Source of the DNA: Podospora pseudoanserina | Taxonomy: Eukaryota > Ascomycota > Sordariomycetes > Sordariales > Podosporaceae | NCBI RefSeq assembly: GCF_035222485.1 | Contig: NC_085922.1 | Span: 1,503,001 to 1,567,000, forward strand | Reading direction: 5' to 3' | Length of the DNA: 64,000 nucleotides | Shown: positions 1-12,153 of the stretch, piece after piece | Layout: the number at the start of each line of letters is the position of its first letter | Numbering within the stretch: position 1 is the stretch's first letter | The notes under the pieces: model-generated | The model's database searches: none | Told to the model about the DNA's origin: nothing | The model's input: the letters and a program-made list of their open reading frames with translations, nothing else | Position numbers and translations under genes: made by a program

Positions 1-3000
1 GGTTTCCTTTCTTCGTGAGCAAAGAGAAGGCCATAGTGCCGCCTGGGTTGGTCGTGGCCGCCTCGGCGGGCTCGCCTCCTGTAGCCTCACGGGCTTTCGG
101 GCGGACGGGGAGGGGAATATCAAACTGAGGTTTGCGCTCGAACTTGCGCGCATCCCCAAAGCTTTCAGCCATCATCTTGGCATACTCCCGCTCAAACTCT
201 TCTTCGTATTCAGGGTCGACTTCCTCCTCTTCTCTGGTGACCACAATCTCCTCCTCTTCTTCATATTCGCTGTTGGCATAGGAGCCGTGATGCTCAGATT
301 CCTCGATCTCGCCTTCATCGGAAGCCGCGTCCTCGTCGTCATCATCGTCTTGCTCTCCGGCCTGAAGATCATTGCCATCCTCATCGTCGCTCGACATAGC
401 ACTAGTTCTGTCGTCCTGCTCGGCAATCTTGTCCATGCCTGAGGTTTTGTGATCTTGAATGACGGCCAGCCGGAAGACTTCCGAGGCTTCCTCCAAGTTC
501 GAAGCAAGCTTCCACTGAGGGCGAGTGAGCGAGAAGATGTCATGTACCAAAAACTCAATGTCCATCGGCAGGGGGTCCTTGGTGTAGATGTAGTACTGGA
601 AGAAGGAGAGGAAATAATCCAGCTTCTTGCCGGCTGCACCTTTGTTGAAGAACACACCGCAGGTCTCCAGGATTGTCGCAATCAGGCGGATCCGGAAGAA
701 GTCGTCTGGCATGTCAAAGGATACGAGACGGCCGGGGATGGGCGGTCCTCCATGCCCAAAGGTCATGATCTTGTACATGATCTCAAAGATTACAGGATGG
801 TCGAGCATCCTGTAGTTGTACATCTCTGCCAGGTATTTGACTTCGGCAATTCTGCGCTGGTTGAATTCAAAGTTGTTCTGCTCAAGCCCAAACACAACAG
901 ATTCGATGACGGTGTCAATAACGCTGATCACGAACTCGTTGTGATAGCGGTGAATAGCGCTCAGAATGACGACGAGAAGATGGATGTTGCTGTACTTGAC
1001 CTTTCCGGGCTTGGAAAGAACCTTGTGAAGGATTGTCACAACCTCCTTTTCTTCCCAGTGAAGCCTGCGGATCTGCCGGACAACCTTGCTGTAGTTGCGC
1101 TTGGTCAGATCCGTGTAGACCAGCTTCCGGACAAAGAGCTCGATGGGGGTTCTCTCCTTCTGCTGGATGGCCGGCCGTTGAGGAGGATCGACATAGTACA
1201 CGGCGTTCTCGACAAGCATGCGCTCGGCTTGTCCAATATGCTGAACAGATTTCTTGCGCTGGAGAGTCTCCAGGAAGGAGGCCATGCGAGGCGACGTCTC
1301 TGGGTTGCGGAGCAGGTATCGGCCGCAGTTCTCCAAGAGATTGCAGATGATCTCGATGTTCATTCGAGAGAAATCATCCAGACTGACCTTGAGGCAATGG
1401 AAAACGACGTGTTCAGGGACAATCCCAAACTTGGTCAGTTCGGCTAGATAGCGGATATTGCCAAGTCTGACCTGGCCCAAGAACTCCTTCTCTTTGCGGC
1501 GTTGGAGGCTGCGGAACTCGGCATCAAGATAGTCCACAAGACCTTTGGGAATGTCTGGCATGTATTGGCCAAGGGTAGCGACAAGCCTAGACCAGCTGGG
1601 AAGGAGATCGCCCCGCCCTTTGGGCACATCTGTGAGGGCCTTGATAAGCCTGTTCCGAGAAGCCTTGGAGTTGAGAAAGCAAAAGTCGATGGCGGTTTGG
1701 TCAATGGCATCCTTGCTGGTGAGATCCGGAAGCCGAGCAAGAAGAGCATCAACCTGAGCACCAATGGTCTTGTTCGCAATGGCCATGGACTGCTCATCAA
1801 CTGCAGCCTCCGCCTGCTTCGCCTCAACCTCGGCCGGATCGATCTTCTTACCGACTTGCTCGTCCTCGGCCTTCTTTTTCTTGACCTCTTCGAGAAGCAT
1901 GCCGGGAACCTTGCCCTTGAGATCAACCAGGTTTTCGTAAAAGCGACGTTCCTCCTCGTCCTCCCAGATACCGGAGCCATCGCCTTGTCCACGGAGGTAC
2001 TCTCCCGCCTTTACTATGCCGATCGAGCCGTTCGCGTTTGCGTTTGCGTCATCGCTATCCTTCAACTCGGGCATCTCAGCCCCAATGATTTCGGCGATCA
2101 CATGGGCGTTGGCCACAAGGCGCTCCTGGGCCTTCACCTGCTTCTCAAAGTTCGCCTGACGGTCCTCAAAGACTTCACCCGATTTCACGTAGGCCTCGGC
2201 GTTCTTGCGAGACTGGCTGAAAATGGCCTTTTGATCCCGAACAAGATGGCCCTTGACGTCCTCAAAATATCGCCTGAGAACGTTTCGAAAGCGCTCTTGG
2301 AGTTCGGGAGAAGTGAAGGGAGCATCTTCCTCCGTCGTGCCATCCTGCTCTTCGTTTGTCTCGTCCTCTTTGGTGGTGCCATCTTCCCCGACTGTTTTTC
2401 GACTATCAGACTTGACTCCCAAAACATCCCAGCTAAAAGCCTTGACGAAAATCACCAGCAGAGGCAAATTTGCATGTTCACGGTCGTGGCCCAGGAGATC
2501 CTTCAGAACTTCCAGAGGGAACGGTTCGGCAGCGCCTCCCTTGGCAGCTGCTCGGGACTTGACCTCAGTGGTCTTGCCCGTGGTTCCGTTTGCAGCGTCG
2601 TCAGGCCGCTTGATGTCGTCGAGGGTTTTGAGAATGCCTACAAGCCAAAGCTCGGTCACGACGCGCAGGAGGACACGCTGACGGGTCAGACGGTCGCGTT
2701 CCTCCTTTTCTTTGGCTTCGGCCGAGAGGGTTTTGAGGAAGCTCTTGTCCGGTGTAGCCATAGCCTTGCCGAGATACCAGCCCAGATACATGGTGAACTC
2801 GTCGGGACCGAAGCGCTGATGGAGGGCGCTGACAATTTCGACGCCGGCTTCGATCTCGCCGGGGGATTTGAGTTTGCAAAGGCCTTCGTGGCAGGCGGAG
2901 ACAATTTCGGAGAGATACTTGGAGAGGCTGACAGTCTTGATCTCCTGGAGAAAGGTGTTCATGGTCGCGGGGCTAATTGCGGTACGGAGACGTTTGATGA

Positions 3001-3228
3001 AGGCGGTATTCTTCTTCATGGTCGAGTCCAGGGACTTGCCCACGGGAAAGAGATCTGTCACGAGAGTCAGCATCACCAGAGGGGGGCGAGGCTTGTTGTC
3101 GAAGCTGCTTACCCTTCTCTCCATTCCAGGCCCTCTGGTTGAGCTCGCGCAGCTCGCCTGAGAGTCGACTGTTAGCTATGACTACCGCAGAGACGATTAT
3201 AAGACATACGTCTGCGCGCGCGATCCAT
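1..3228 (-). CDS. nmd2/upf2: UPF2/NMD2, nonsense-mediated mRNA decay factor (3' end beyond window)
   Basis: Scaffold of the NMD surveillance complex that bridges UPF1 and UPF3 on cytoplasmic mRNPs. The protein starts MDRARRRELRELNQRAWNG and continues through MIF4G-type helices (e.g. FIKRLRTAI, LSEIVSACHEGLCKL, ALHQRFGPDEFTMYLGWYL). It ends in a long acidic tract (residues roughly 900-970) followed by PGGTMAFSLLTKKGN, typical of the C-terminal UPF1-binding region. Two short introns lie at 3209-3158 and 3112-3055. From 3054 to base 1 the frame is open and agrees at both ends, so about 1039 residues are visible and only a short C-terminus is missing. Divergent from the nitrate reductase gene. 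Long plus-strand open frames over this gene are GC-rich shadows. Confidence 0.95.
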
Positions 3229-4721
3229 GATGGGCGAGTGTTGTTGTTGTGTACAAGTAAGAGATTTACGTGGGCGCAATCATTCGTTTTCGTCGACTAT
3301 GGATCGAGATGCTAAGGGTTCAGAAATCGGAAGCGACAATCCCCGTCAGCTAAGGAAGGCATCGGTGACGCTCGGTGGGAAGGGCCTCTAGAGGCAAGAT
3401 GGGGATTTGCTCCAGGTCTCTGGCAACTACTACGGTGGGCGCCCAGAGAGGGTGTTTCGTTTTTGCCTTTGCTGAGTGGTGTTGTTTCTGTCTCGAAGTC
3501 CAAGGCAAGGAAGCAAGTGTCCGGTGACGGAATACGATATCAATAAAGTCAGTCAGTCAGGCCTGGCTGAATTCCTCAAAGGCTGTAGTTCCACTCCCCC
3601 ACCAGGATTGGCGCGGCACGCGGTTCTTGGCACTGGGGATCCCCGCTATGTAGTTGGCTTTTCAGCAGCCAGACCAACCTAGTTAACGACCTATGATCTT
3701 CTCTGAGTTGATTGGGATCCTTATACATCGGTGAGATGGCTAATGTCAGTTGTTTCACTCGAGAATCTGTGACAAGGAGAAGCGGCCTGTCTGTTGCTAC
3801 CCGTCTTGGTCACGAGTCACTGGGAAAGGGTTAGGGTTTGAGGCCAGCAATCTCGTGTCATGAAATTATCAGATCAGAGTTACGCCAGCCTTAGCCCCTC
3901 CAGTATCTGCAAATACGATACTTGATAGGCCACTGCTAGCGATATATATGCAGGAACATTTGTTCTGTCCCTGATAATGTCTTTCTCTGAATAATCCCCA
4001 GTCACAGGTTCTGGCCGCCCGTGGCCACCGAACATCCGAACAATCAACAGGTCGGCCCGCATGCTTGGCACGGGGGTCACGGTCCGCTGTGCTCCCCAGC
4101 CAGACGTCATGTCTCGGCACCCACTTGACCCCTGTCACGTTTCTCACAGCTCTGCCCATATCAAAAGCCTCAAATAGAGACAAAACTCCCGAAAAAAGCG
4201 AGTTCAATCTGAGCGTTGGACGATTCGAGTTTACAGTACAAAACAGAAACAGGCACGGGAACCGGCCCCTGCTTTAAATGGATCTGGGCCAGGGCTACCA
4301 CCAGTCTGAAGTTTGCATCTCCGTCCCATTCCCAAGTGGGCCTCCTTATCAGACGCTCTGATTTGTCCAACGGCGGGCTGCTTGTCAAAGCTTGATAAGA
4401 ACCTCCCACCCCCGTCTTTGAACTTGTACTCGAGTACAGTATATCCGCGGAAACCACGGGTGCCGATCTAGAAAGGGATGCTCCAAAACGATCAATAAAC
4501 GGCGCTCGCCTTATCTCTGAACACTTGCGATGAACACCCGCGGCCACTCGGAGAAGCAAGCGTCAAGCAGATGGCGTAGGTGGCATGGTATGTAGCATAC
4601 CTACCTTAGGTATATATGAAGCAATCGAACCATTCTCTACGTGTTGGTCCCTCTAGTTCCCTTTGCCATTCTTCAGCATTGTATGTAGTATTATCGTGTT
4701 TGTTAGCGTCAGCTGCCCAAC
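3229..4721 (+). promoter_or_regulatory. Divergent intergenic region with NIT4 palindrome and GATA sites
   Basis: A 1.5-kb gene-free spacer between UPF2 and nitrate reductase. At 4444-4451 it holds the perfect palindrome TCCGCGGA, the published binding sequence of the nitrate-pathway activator NIT4. Around it are three GATA cores matching the AreA/NIT2 consensus HGATAR: 4347-4350 (minus), 4394-4397 (plus, within TGATAAG) and 4512-4515 (minus). More GATA cores occur further up near 3867, 3903, 3917, 3924 and 3973. A TATATAT element at 4611-4617 lies about 105 bp before the reductase ATG. Function is inferred from motif identity plus position upstream of a nitrate reductase. Confidence 0.75.
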
Positions 4722-7690
4722 ATGGAAGTGACTTCAGCTCTTGCTGCCTCTCAGGCGTTCACCAAGTCCCCTCTCAGCTTCCAACAACAAAAGCCCACTG
4801 AAGATGGTATCCCACGAAGCTTCTATGAGCTCGAGAAGCCATTGATTACCAACCTCGACGATATCGACTCCCAATCCAGCACATCACAGTCTTCCTCAGA
4901 GCAGGACCAAGATCAACAATCCTCATCATCACAGTCATCACCACCGACGGAAGACCAGCCGCCTCTTTCGGACTTTGAGAAAGCCCTTCTTCACCCACAG
5001 CCAACTTCGGCGCCATATCCATTGCCGCCAGCTCCCACTCCGATCTCAGTGCTGCCTCTTGATCTCAAGACACCAGACAGCTTTGTCCCAAGAGACCCTG
5101 CCCTTATCAGGCTGACAGGCGTCCACCCCTTCAACGTCGAGGCCCCTCTCACGCCTTTATACGACCAGGGGTTCCTCACTACCCTCAATCTTCACTATGT
5201 TCGCAACCACGGACCGGTTCCTCAGGTTCACGATGCCGACGCTCTATCATGGTCTTTCACCATCGAAGGCCTCTGCTCTTCGCCAATCACCCTCACTTTG
5301 GCAGATCTCATCTCCTCCCGTTTCGAAGATGAAGTCGTCTCCTACCCAGTAACACTAGTCTGCGCTGGTAACCGCCGTAAAGAACAGAACCAGGTCCGCA
5401 AATCCAAAGGCTTCTCGTGGGGCGCCGCCGGCCTTTCAACATCTCTCTGGACCGGTCTACCACTCGGCCACCTCCTTTCCCTTGCCGGCGTCAACACTCG
5501 CAAGGGGAAATTTGTGCACTTTGAGGGCGCTGATGCCCTCCCCAACGGCTACTACGGGACGTCAGTGAAGCTGAGCCATGCCATGGACCCAGAAAGAGGC
5601 ATGATGATCTCCTGGCTGATGAACGGTCTCCCTCTCCACCCCGACCACGGCAAGCCCCTTCGAGTGATCATCCCGGGTATGATTGGTGGGAGAAGCGTGA
5701 AATGGCTCAAGAAGATGATCATCAGCGACAAACCCTCGGAGAACTGGTATCACATCTACGACAACCGCGTCCTGCCCACCACAATCAGCCCCGAAGAAAG
5801 CGGCAACGGGACAGAAGAGATGGTCCAAATCTGGAAAGATGAGCGGTACGCCATCTACGACCTAAACACCAACTCGGCCGTCGTGTACCCCCAACACGAA
5901 GAAACCGTCCAAATCCAAGACGGAGCCACCTACGAGCTCAAAGGCTACGCCTACGCCGGCGGCGGCAAAAGAGTCACCCGCATGGAGATTTCCCTGGATC
6001 AAGGCAAGACGTGGCTTTTGGGCAACATCTCTTACCCCGAAGACCTCTACCGCACCGAGACAGAAAGCCGCATCTACGGCGGCCGTCTCGACCTCTCCCA
6101 AAACGGGCGCGACGCCTCCTTCTGCTGGTGTTTCTGGTCTCTCGCTCTCCCTGTCGGCACCCTCGCCGGGGCGTCTGACATTGTCGTCCGCGCCATGGAC
6201 GAGGCGATGATGGTCCAGCCTAGGGACATGTACTGGTCGGTCCTGGGGATGATGAACAACCCCTGGTTCCGCGTCGTCATCCACCACGACACGACCTCCA
6301 ACACCCTCCGGTTTGAACACCCAACCCAACCCGCCCTCCAACCCGGAGGCTGGATGGAACGGGTGAAAAGGTCAGGCGGCGACCTCACAAACGGCTTTTG
6401 GGGCGAGCGTCAAGCGGGCGGCGAAACCCTCACCAACCCTATAACCTCCCCACCAGAGAAGGAAATCCCCCTGACAAACCCCGCCATCTCCCGCGAGGTT
6501 TCTCTAGAAGAGCTTCGCTCTCACGACAGCGAAGCCTCCCCTTGGTTTGTTCTGAACGGGGAAGTCTACGATGGCACCGCCTTTCTCGAAGGCCACCCCG
6601 GCGGCGCCGCCTCCATAATCAACGCCGCAGCTCAGGATATATCAGATGAATTCCTCGCCATCCGTAAGCCCCCCTTCCCTTCCCTCTCATCCCCCCTCAC
6701 TAACCCTCTCTAGACAGCGAAAACGCCAAAGCAATGATGCCCCTGATACCACATCGGCACCCTCCCCCCTCCTCCCTCCCCCTCCTCTCCCTCCCCACCC
6801 CATCCTCCCCCTGCCACCCCCCGCCCTCGTTCCTCCACCCCAAACAATGGCTCCCCGCCACTTTAATCTCCAAAACAAAAGTATCCCCCAACACCAAAAT
6901 CTTCACCTTCACCCTCCAACACGCAACCCAAACTCTCGGCCTCCCCGTTGGCCAACACCTCCTCGTCCGCCTTTCCTCCCCAGAAACAATAATAAGAGCC
7001 TACACCCCCATCTCCCCCGGCTCCCTCCCCACCGGAACCCTCTCCCTCCTCATAAAAATCTACCCCCCCTCCCCCGATTCCCCCTCTAGCGGAGGGAAAA
7101 TGACGCTCGCCCTCGACGCCCTCCCCCTCCACTCCCCGGTGGAATTCAAAGGCCCGGTCGGCAAGTTTCTCTACTTATCCCCCGGGCTATGTTCCGTAAA
7201 CTCCAAGCAGCGAAACGTCACCAAGCTGGTCATGATCTGCGCCGGGAGCGGCATCACCCCCATCTTCCAGGTCCTCCGCGCAATCCTCTCCTCCCCCCCC
7301 TCCCTCGACCCAACAAAATGTCTTGTCCTCGACGGCAACAGGGTAGAAGAAGATATCTTGTGCAGAGACGAGCTCGACGCCATGGCAAGGGGCAATAAGG
7401 AGAGGATGGAATTGGTATACAGCCTCAGCCGCCCCCAGGCCTCCTGGCAAGGCAGAAAAGGGAGGATGGACCGCCCGTTCTTCGAATCCGCCGTCGGAAA
7501 GCCAGATCCAGAAGGGAAAACGCTGGTGTTGGTTTGCGGGCCTGAGGGGTTGGAAAGGGCGATAAGAGAAACATTCACCGGAAGGGGCGGGTTGGGCTGG
7601 GACGAGGGGATGTCGTCTTCTTTTGAGAAACACACATCTATGTATCTTGTGAAATTAGCACGAGTTTCGGTGTACAAAAGCTTGACTTAA
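4722..7690 (+). CDS. nit-3/niaD: Assimilatory nitrate reductase (molybdenum cofactor, cytochrome b5, FAD, NAD(P)H), with disturbed frame
   Basis: Reduces nitrate to nitrite using NAD(P)H in the cytosol. Exons 4722-6663 and 6714-7690 give 972 residues, close to the usual size. Order: Mo-cofactor domain with the Cys of VCAGNRR (about residue 213), dimerisation domain, cytochrome b5 (about 589-650, heme His in EGHPGG and AIHSENA), FAD domain (RAYTPIS, GPVGKF) and pyridine-nucleotide domain (ICAGSGITP, VCGPEG). Oddities: the conserved YHIGTL after AKAMMP is encoded at 6747-6764 but in the +1 frame, and the frame returns before FLHPKQW. Near 7610 a -1 shift would give the expected end DVVFF-stop, instead of the 20-odd residue tail read here. 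These are either consensus errors in homopolymers or early decay. Confidence 0.92.
6664..6713 (+). other. Nitrate reductase intron, 50 nt
   Basis: Starts GTAAGC, ends CTCTAG, phase 1. Splicing joins DEFLAI to HSENAKAMMP, restoring the second heme-ligand histidine of the cytochrome b5 domain. Confidence 0.9.
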
Positions 7691-7984
7691 TCAACATACC
7701 TTATTTTCACCCCACTTCCCCCTTCTTTCAACAGATGAATTAGCAATTAAAACAAGATCCCGCCAACCTCACATACGGTCCAAAAATGACACAAACAATT
7801 GATTTTCACATTACTCCAATGCGCCAAATGTGCAAGGACAGAAAACATAAACAGTATGAGCAGACCACAACCATGGGTAACAATAAAGCCTCTTGATATA
7901 ACCTTCTTTTGGTTCCCTTCCTCCCAATTTTCCCCGGCCAGACCTCTAACGAATTCCAACAACAACCACAAAAACCACCGCCGC

Positions 7985-10440
7985 TTAACGACTGCTGGTC
8001 TTGCCGATTGTGCGCTTGCCAGAAAACTAAAGCACGCATTAGCATACCAATTCGACAGCGATAAGACAGAGAAAGAAAAAAAACTCACCAGATGCTTGGG
8101 CATGGTAGCACCAATATGCCTATCAGCCTCACCCTGTCTCGCCATGCGGTTCATCTTGCGCTGAGCAAGCTTGGCCTGCCTCTCCACCTTTGTCCGCACA
8201 AGCTCGTCTGTGACACCATCCTCGCGACGGTTCGTCGCCATGACGGACCTGTCACGGGGTCTGCTCTGGCTGCGGAGTCTGTCTCTCGCCGAAGGAGCAT
8301 TGTCAACATCCATGGCATCTGGGTCAACAGTGCCGGTTCTGGAGCGGGCACCAACTGATCTGCCACGGGTCTCACGAACGGCCGCGCGACCACGGAGGTC
8401 AATCTCCTGGGTATCAACACCCAATTGGTCAAGGTGGTCCTCGAGCTGAGAGAACGACTTCTTGAGCGACTTGCGAGGGATCATGGCGCGGTTCTTGAGA
8501 GACTTGCGCATCTTGGCCTCGTTGCGGATGAGCTTGTGCTTCTCACGGATCAACTCGGCCTTCTGGAGAATCTCCTCCTCAGACTCATCGCCAACATCCG
8601 AGTCGGACTTGTAGAAGCCCTCCTTCTCGAGACGCTCCTCCTCCTCCTCGAGCGCGGCAAGCTTGGCGTCGATATCTGGGTCGACATAGTCGTAGACGTT
8701 TTTGCCATCGTAAATCTCGGGGATCTTGTCGTACTTCCATTCTGGGTTGGCGAGGAGATAATCCCTCTTGAGATCGACGTTGAACACACCGGCACCACCA
8801 TTCTCGAACTCCTCGTCGCGAGCCAACCTTCTTCTTTCGGGGTCGTTCTTGTCGTACTTCTTCATGTTCTTGATGGCTTCTGGGACAAAAGTCTCGCGAG
8901 TAACACCACCCATAGGCTGGGCAACGTGAATACGGGCCATAACCTCGGTGAGGCGAGAGCCCATGTTGCCGCTGCTGCCAGTGCCAGCCTTCAACTTTTG
9001 AGAGACACGCTCGGCGAGGAGACGCTCGCAAACGTGGTTCTTGACGTCCTGAACACCCTCCTGGGTGGCGCACGAAGCACGGAGAAGCTCGACATCGCCA
9101 GACTTGACGAGGTCGTTGAGTTCGGCCTGCATCTCTGGTTCCAACTCCTCAAATTTCTTCACATCCATCTTGTTCAAGACGACAAAGACCATCTTGTTGG
9201 CGAAAAGGGGCTTGATCGACTTGAAGAGGTTGATTTGCGCCTTCAATGAGTAACCGCACTGCTCGCTGATGTCGATGAAGAAGCAAATGGCGGCTCTGAG
9301 ATGGGCAAGGGCGGTAACGGACTGCATTTCGATGGTGTTCATTTCCTCGAGGGGGTGGTCGAGAATACCGGGGGTGTCGATTACTTGATAGCGGAGGTAC
9401 TTGTAGTCAAGATGACCGACGAACAAGCTCTTGGTTGTGAAAGCATAGGGCTCAACGGGGGTATCGGCCCTGGTGACGGAGCTGACGAACGAACTCTTGC
9501 CGACGTTGGGGAAACCGGCAACGAGGAGAGTACGGGTGGTGGGGTTGATGTCGGGCAATCTGGCCAAATGCTGTCTGACCTGGTCGAGATAGGCGAGAGG
9601 GTCTTTTAGCCTCTTGATGAGAGTGGCCATACGACCGAGAGCGGCCCTCTTGAGCTGCTTGCACTGGTACAAACTCTGAGAGTACTTGAGGAGACGGACG
9701 TAGTCGCGCGAGATGGTCTCGATCAAGTGCTTGGCTGTCGAGACCTGGCCGAGGGCCACCTTGAAATGGTCGGCATCTGTTGAACCAAATCGTCAGCACC
9801 CTTCCGAGCTTCACCTCCTCCAAATCCAGCAAAACGCACCATAGAGAATATTCATCAAGTCGCGGTGGAAGGGATGCTGATCCGTGAGGATGGGAAAGCT
9901 GGAAACAATGGCGCCGAACTTTTCGCTGCATGTTTCCTGTGTGAACCTGGGGTTGAAGGTTAGCGTTCCGTTCGAGATTGTCGTCGACTTCGAAGTGGTA
10001 TGCGACGATGGAGAGGCATCGCGAGGTGTACTGACTTGACCTTGCGGGTATAGAAGGCGCGAATTCTGCTGACTGTAGGCGCATGGTGTTAGCAAACTGT
10101 TGATCCCATTGTCCTCATCGTTGTCCAGGTTCTACGTACTCTTGAAGCCAGCACGGACTTGATTGCGATTTTCGAGTCAGCAACAGTGTTCCTACAAGCA
10201 GTCCTATTCGATGTACGCACTCTGAGTGGGCAATCTCCTCTGTGTCCGCCTGTGGTACTGTTAGCATCACCCATCCCAGTCCTGAGGGTCGAAAATATCT
10301 TCAACTTACGAGAGGATGATATCAATAAACTCCTGCGCCCTGCATCCCGCAAAAAGAATCAGTCAATTTTGTCCCAGCGTCGTCCTTGTTGAAATCGAAT
10401 ATCCTTACGTAGGCACGGGCGCAATATCCTTCCACGTCAT
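7985..10440 (-). CDS. nog1: NOG1, nucleolar GTPase for 60S ribosome biogenesis
   Basis: GTPase of the Obg/Nog family that acts on pre-60S particles in the nucleolus and is recycled in the cytoplasm. Eight exons (10440-10409, 10339-10310, 10249-10221, 10157-10140, 10072-10036, 9946-9840, 9776-8089, 8026-7985) join to exactly 660 residues. The start is [21 protein letters not shown] motifs: GFPNVGKSS (about residue 170), DTPG and NKMD. The C-terminal NOG domain carries [20 protein letters not shown], and the protein ends [13 protein letters not shown]. Six of the seven introns fall in the first 250 coding bases, a strong 5' bias. Convergent with nitrate reductase (294 bp apart), divergent from URA5. 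Confidence 0.95.
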
Positions 10441-11138
10441 GTCGGGCAACTGTCTTGTCTGTCGTTGTCCGGGGAAGTGATAAGGTGGTGTGGTGGTGGT
10501 GGGTGAGGTTTGGGGGTGGGCGTGGGTGAAGAAGGCGAAAAAGAGTATCGCAGCGTCCTAGCGGGGCGGTGTCGATTTGGCCGACCGCAGAACTTGCCTC
10601 GAAATATTTTTTTCCAGCCCGCAGAAGATTTTTGATAAGATAAGAAAGCGGTGTGTGTGGGAATGCCAGGCGAGTGGGGCTGGTGCCAAGATGTCAGTGG
10701 GGTTCAAGCTGGTCAGCAAGGTACCGGGGCCACATTGAACACAACGGCTGGACCCTTGAACGGGTTGCTCCTTGCCATCTCAAGAATATTGAAAGGATTG
10801 TTTCCTAAGGTGTTGTCGACGACAGAAAGCTAAGGTATAGCTCCTGAGCTCCCAACTAGCTATAACTGAGCCCTGATATTTCCAAACATCATACAGTAGA
10901 ATAATTGACACCATACCAATGCGCACTTACACCCCCTTCCAGCCCCGCCTGTCGGCACGAAAAGCTGCCAATTACCCCACCATGCATCCCGCGATCAAAA
11001 AATCCAATCTTTTTCATGGCGGGGCAACCCATATGCGCCTCGACGACGGTTAAGCCATAACTTCGATAACCACTCCCAAAATACCATCTTGCTTCCACTT
11101 CAACCCCCTTTGATACCCCAATCCCACCACCGCCCACC
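10441..11138. other. NOG1/URA5 divergent spacer
   Basis: About 700 bp shared 5' region. It has short T-rich and GGTGG-rich stretches but no open frame with coding character and no motif I can assign. Confidence 0.5.
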
Positions 11139-11828
11139 ATGTCCGAGCTCCCCCAATACAAAAAAGACTTCCTCAAATCCGCCATCGACGGCAACATCCT
11201 CAAATTCGGCTCCTTCCTCCTCAAATCAGGCCGCACCTCCCCCTACTTCTTCAACGCCGGCGACTTCTACCGCGCCGACCTCCTGAACTCCATCTCCACC
11301 GCCTACGCCCTCACAATCGACTCTCTCCCCATCCAGTACGACATCATCTTCGGCCCCGCCTACAAGGGCATCCCCCTCGCCACCGCCGCCACCATCAAGC
11401 TCGGCCAGATAAACCCCGACAAGTACGCCTCGGTCGAGTACTCGTTCGACCGCAAGGAGGCCAAGGACCACGGCGAGGGCGGCAACATCGTCGGCGCCCC
11501 CTTGAAGGGAAAGAGAGTCCTCATCGTGGACGATGTCATCACCGCTGGCACCGCCAAGAGGGAGGCCATCGCTAAGATTGAGAAGGAGGGCGGCATCGTA
11601 GCTGGCATCGTTGTTGCGTTGGACAGGATGGAGAAACTTCCGGCCAAGGATGGGGATGATTCCAAGCCTGGGCCGTCTGCGCTGGGCGAGTTGAAGAAGG
11701 AGTACAACCTGCCAATTTATGCCATTTTGACATTGGATGATATTATTGAGGGGATCAAGGGCTTGGTTGGAGAGGAGGATATCAAGCGGACTGAGGAGTA
11801 TAGGGAGAAGTACAAGGCTACTGACTAA
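11139..11828 (+). CDS. ura5: Orotate phosphoribosyltransferase
   Basis: Transfers orotate to PRPP to make OMP in de novo pyrimidine synthesis. Single exon, 229 residues, the normal length for fungal URA5. Visible features are the N-terminal [33 protein letters not shown], the substrate loop [11 protein letters not shown], the flexible loop [10 protein letters not shown], and the PRPP-binding motif [13 protein letters not shown] at about residues 125-140. The ATG lies in CCACCATGT, a good fungal start context. The first third of the coding strand is strongly pyrimidine-rich and the last third purine-rich. Confidence 0.97.
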   Translation: MSELPQYKKDFLKSAIDGNILKFGSFLLKSGRTSPYFFNAGDFYRADLLNSISTAYALTIDSLPIQYDIIFGPAYKGIPLATAATIKLGQINPDKYASVEYSFDRKEAKDHGEGGNIVGAPLKGKRVLIVDDVITAGTAKREAIAKIEKEGGIVAGIVVALDRMEKLPAKDGDDSKPGPSALGELKKEYNLPIYAILTLDDIIEGIKGLVGEEDIKRTEEYREKYKATD

Positions 11829-12153
11829 AGTGCCTGTGAAAAAAGGAAATGAAAAAATATGGCAGAGATAGGCTTCTAGATCAAGATGAGGGGATGCCGG
11901 TCATCTCTAATGGGACTTCTGAGGACTGCGTCGAAGCTGTCTGATCCTGGAATCGAGTCACTATGCCCGTGCAACAGCAAGGTACTCCTCACACGAAAGT
12001 CACCATGTTTTCGACATCAGCAGTTACATATCCCCTGTCTATTTCAAAAAGGAGGTCCAAGTTGGTTCGGATCTCCCTATTCTGCTGCTCGGAATCCATG
12101 TCCAGTCGCTGCCTCGTATAGCAGTGTGTTGCCATCGGAAGATATCAGAAACA
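11829..12153. other. URA5/acetyltransferase convergent spacer
   Basis: 325 bp between two converging genes, presumably both 3' UTRs. No other feature seen. Confidence 0.4.

Noticed and set aside
1502-3142. 546-codon open frame on the plus strand
   Set aside because: It is opposite the UPF2 coding frame, has no known motif, and is explained by GC-rich codon use on the other strand.
3829-3840. Telomere-like GGTTAGGGTTTG
   Set aside because: Only about one and a half TTAGGG units; too short for an interstitial telomere array.
4616-4801. Upstream open frame overlapping the nitrate reductase start
   Set aside because: Its ATG overlaps the TATATAT element, so the transcript probably begins downstream of it; no evidence that it is in the mRNA.
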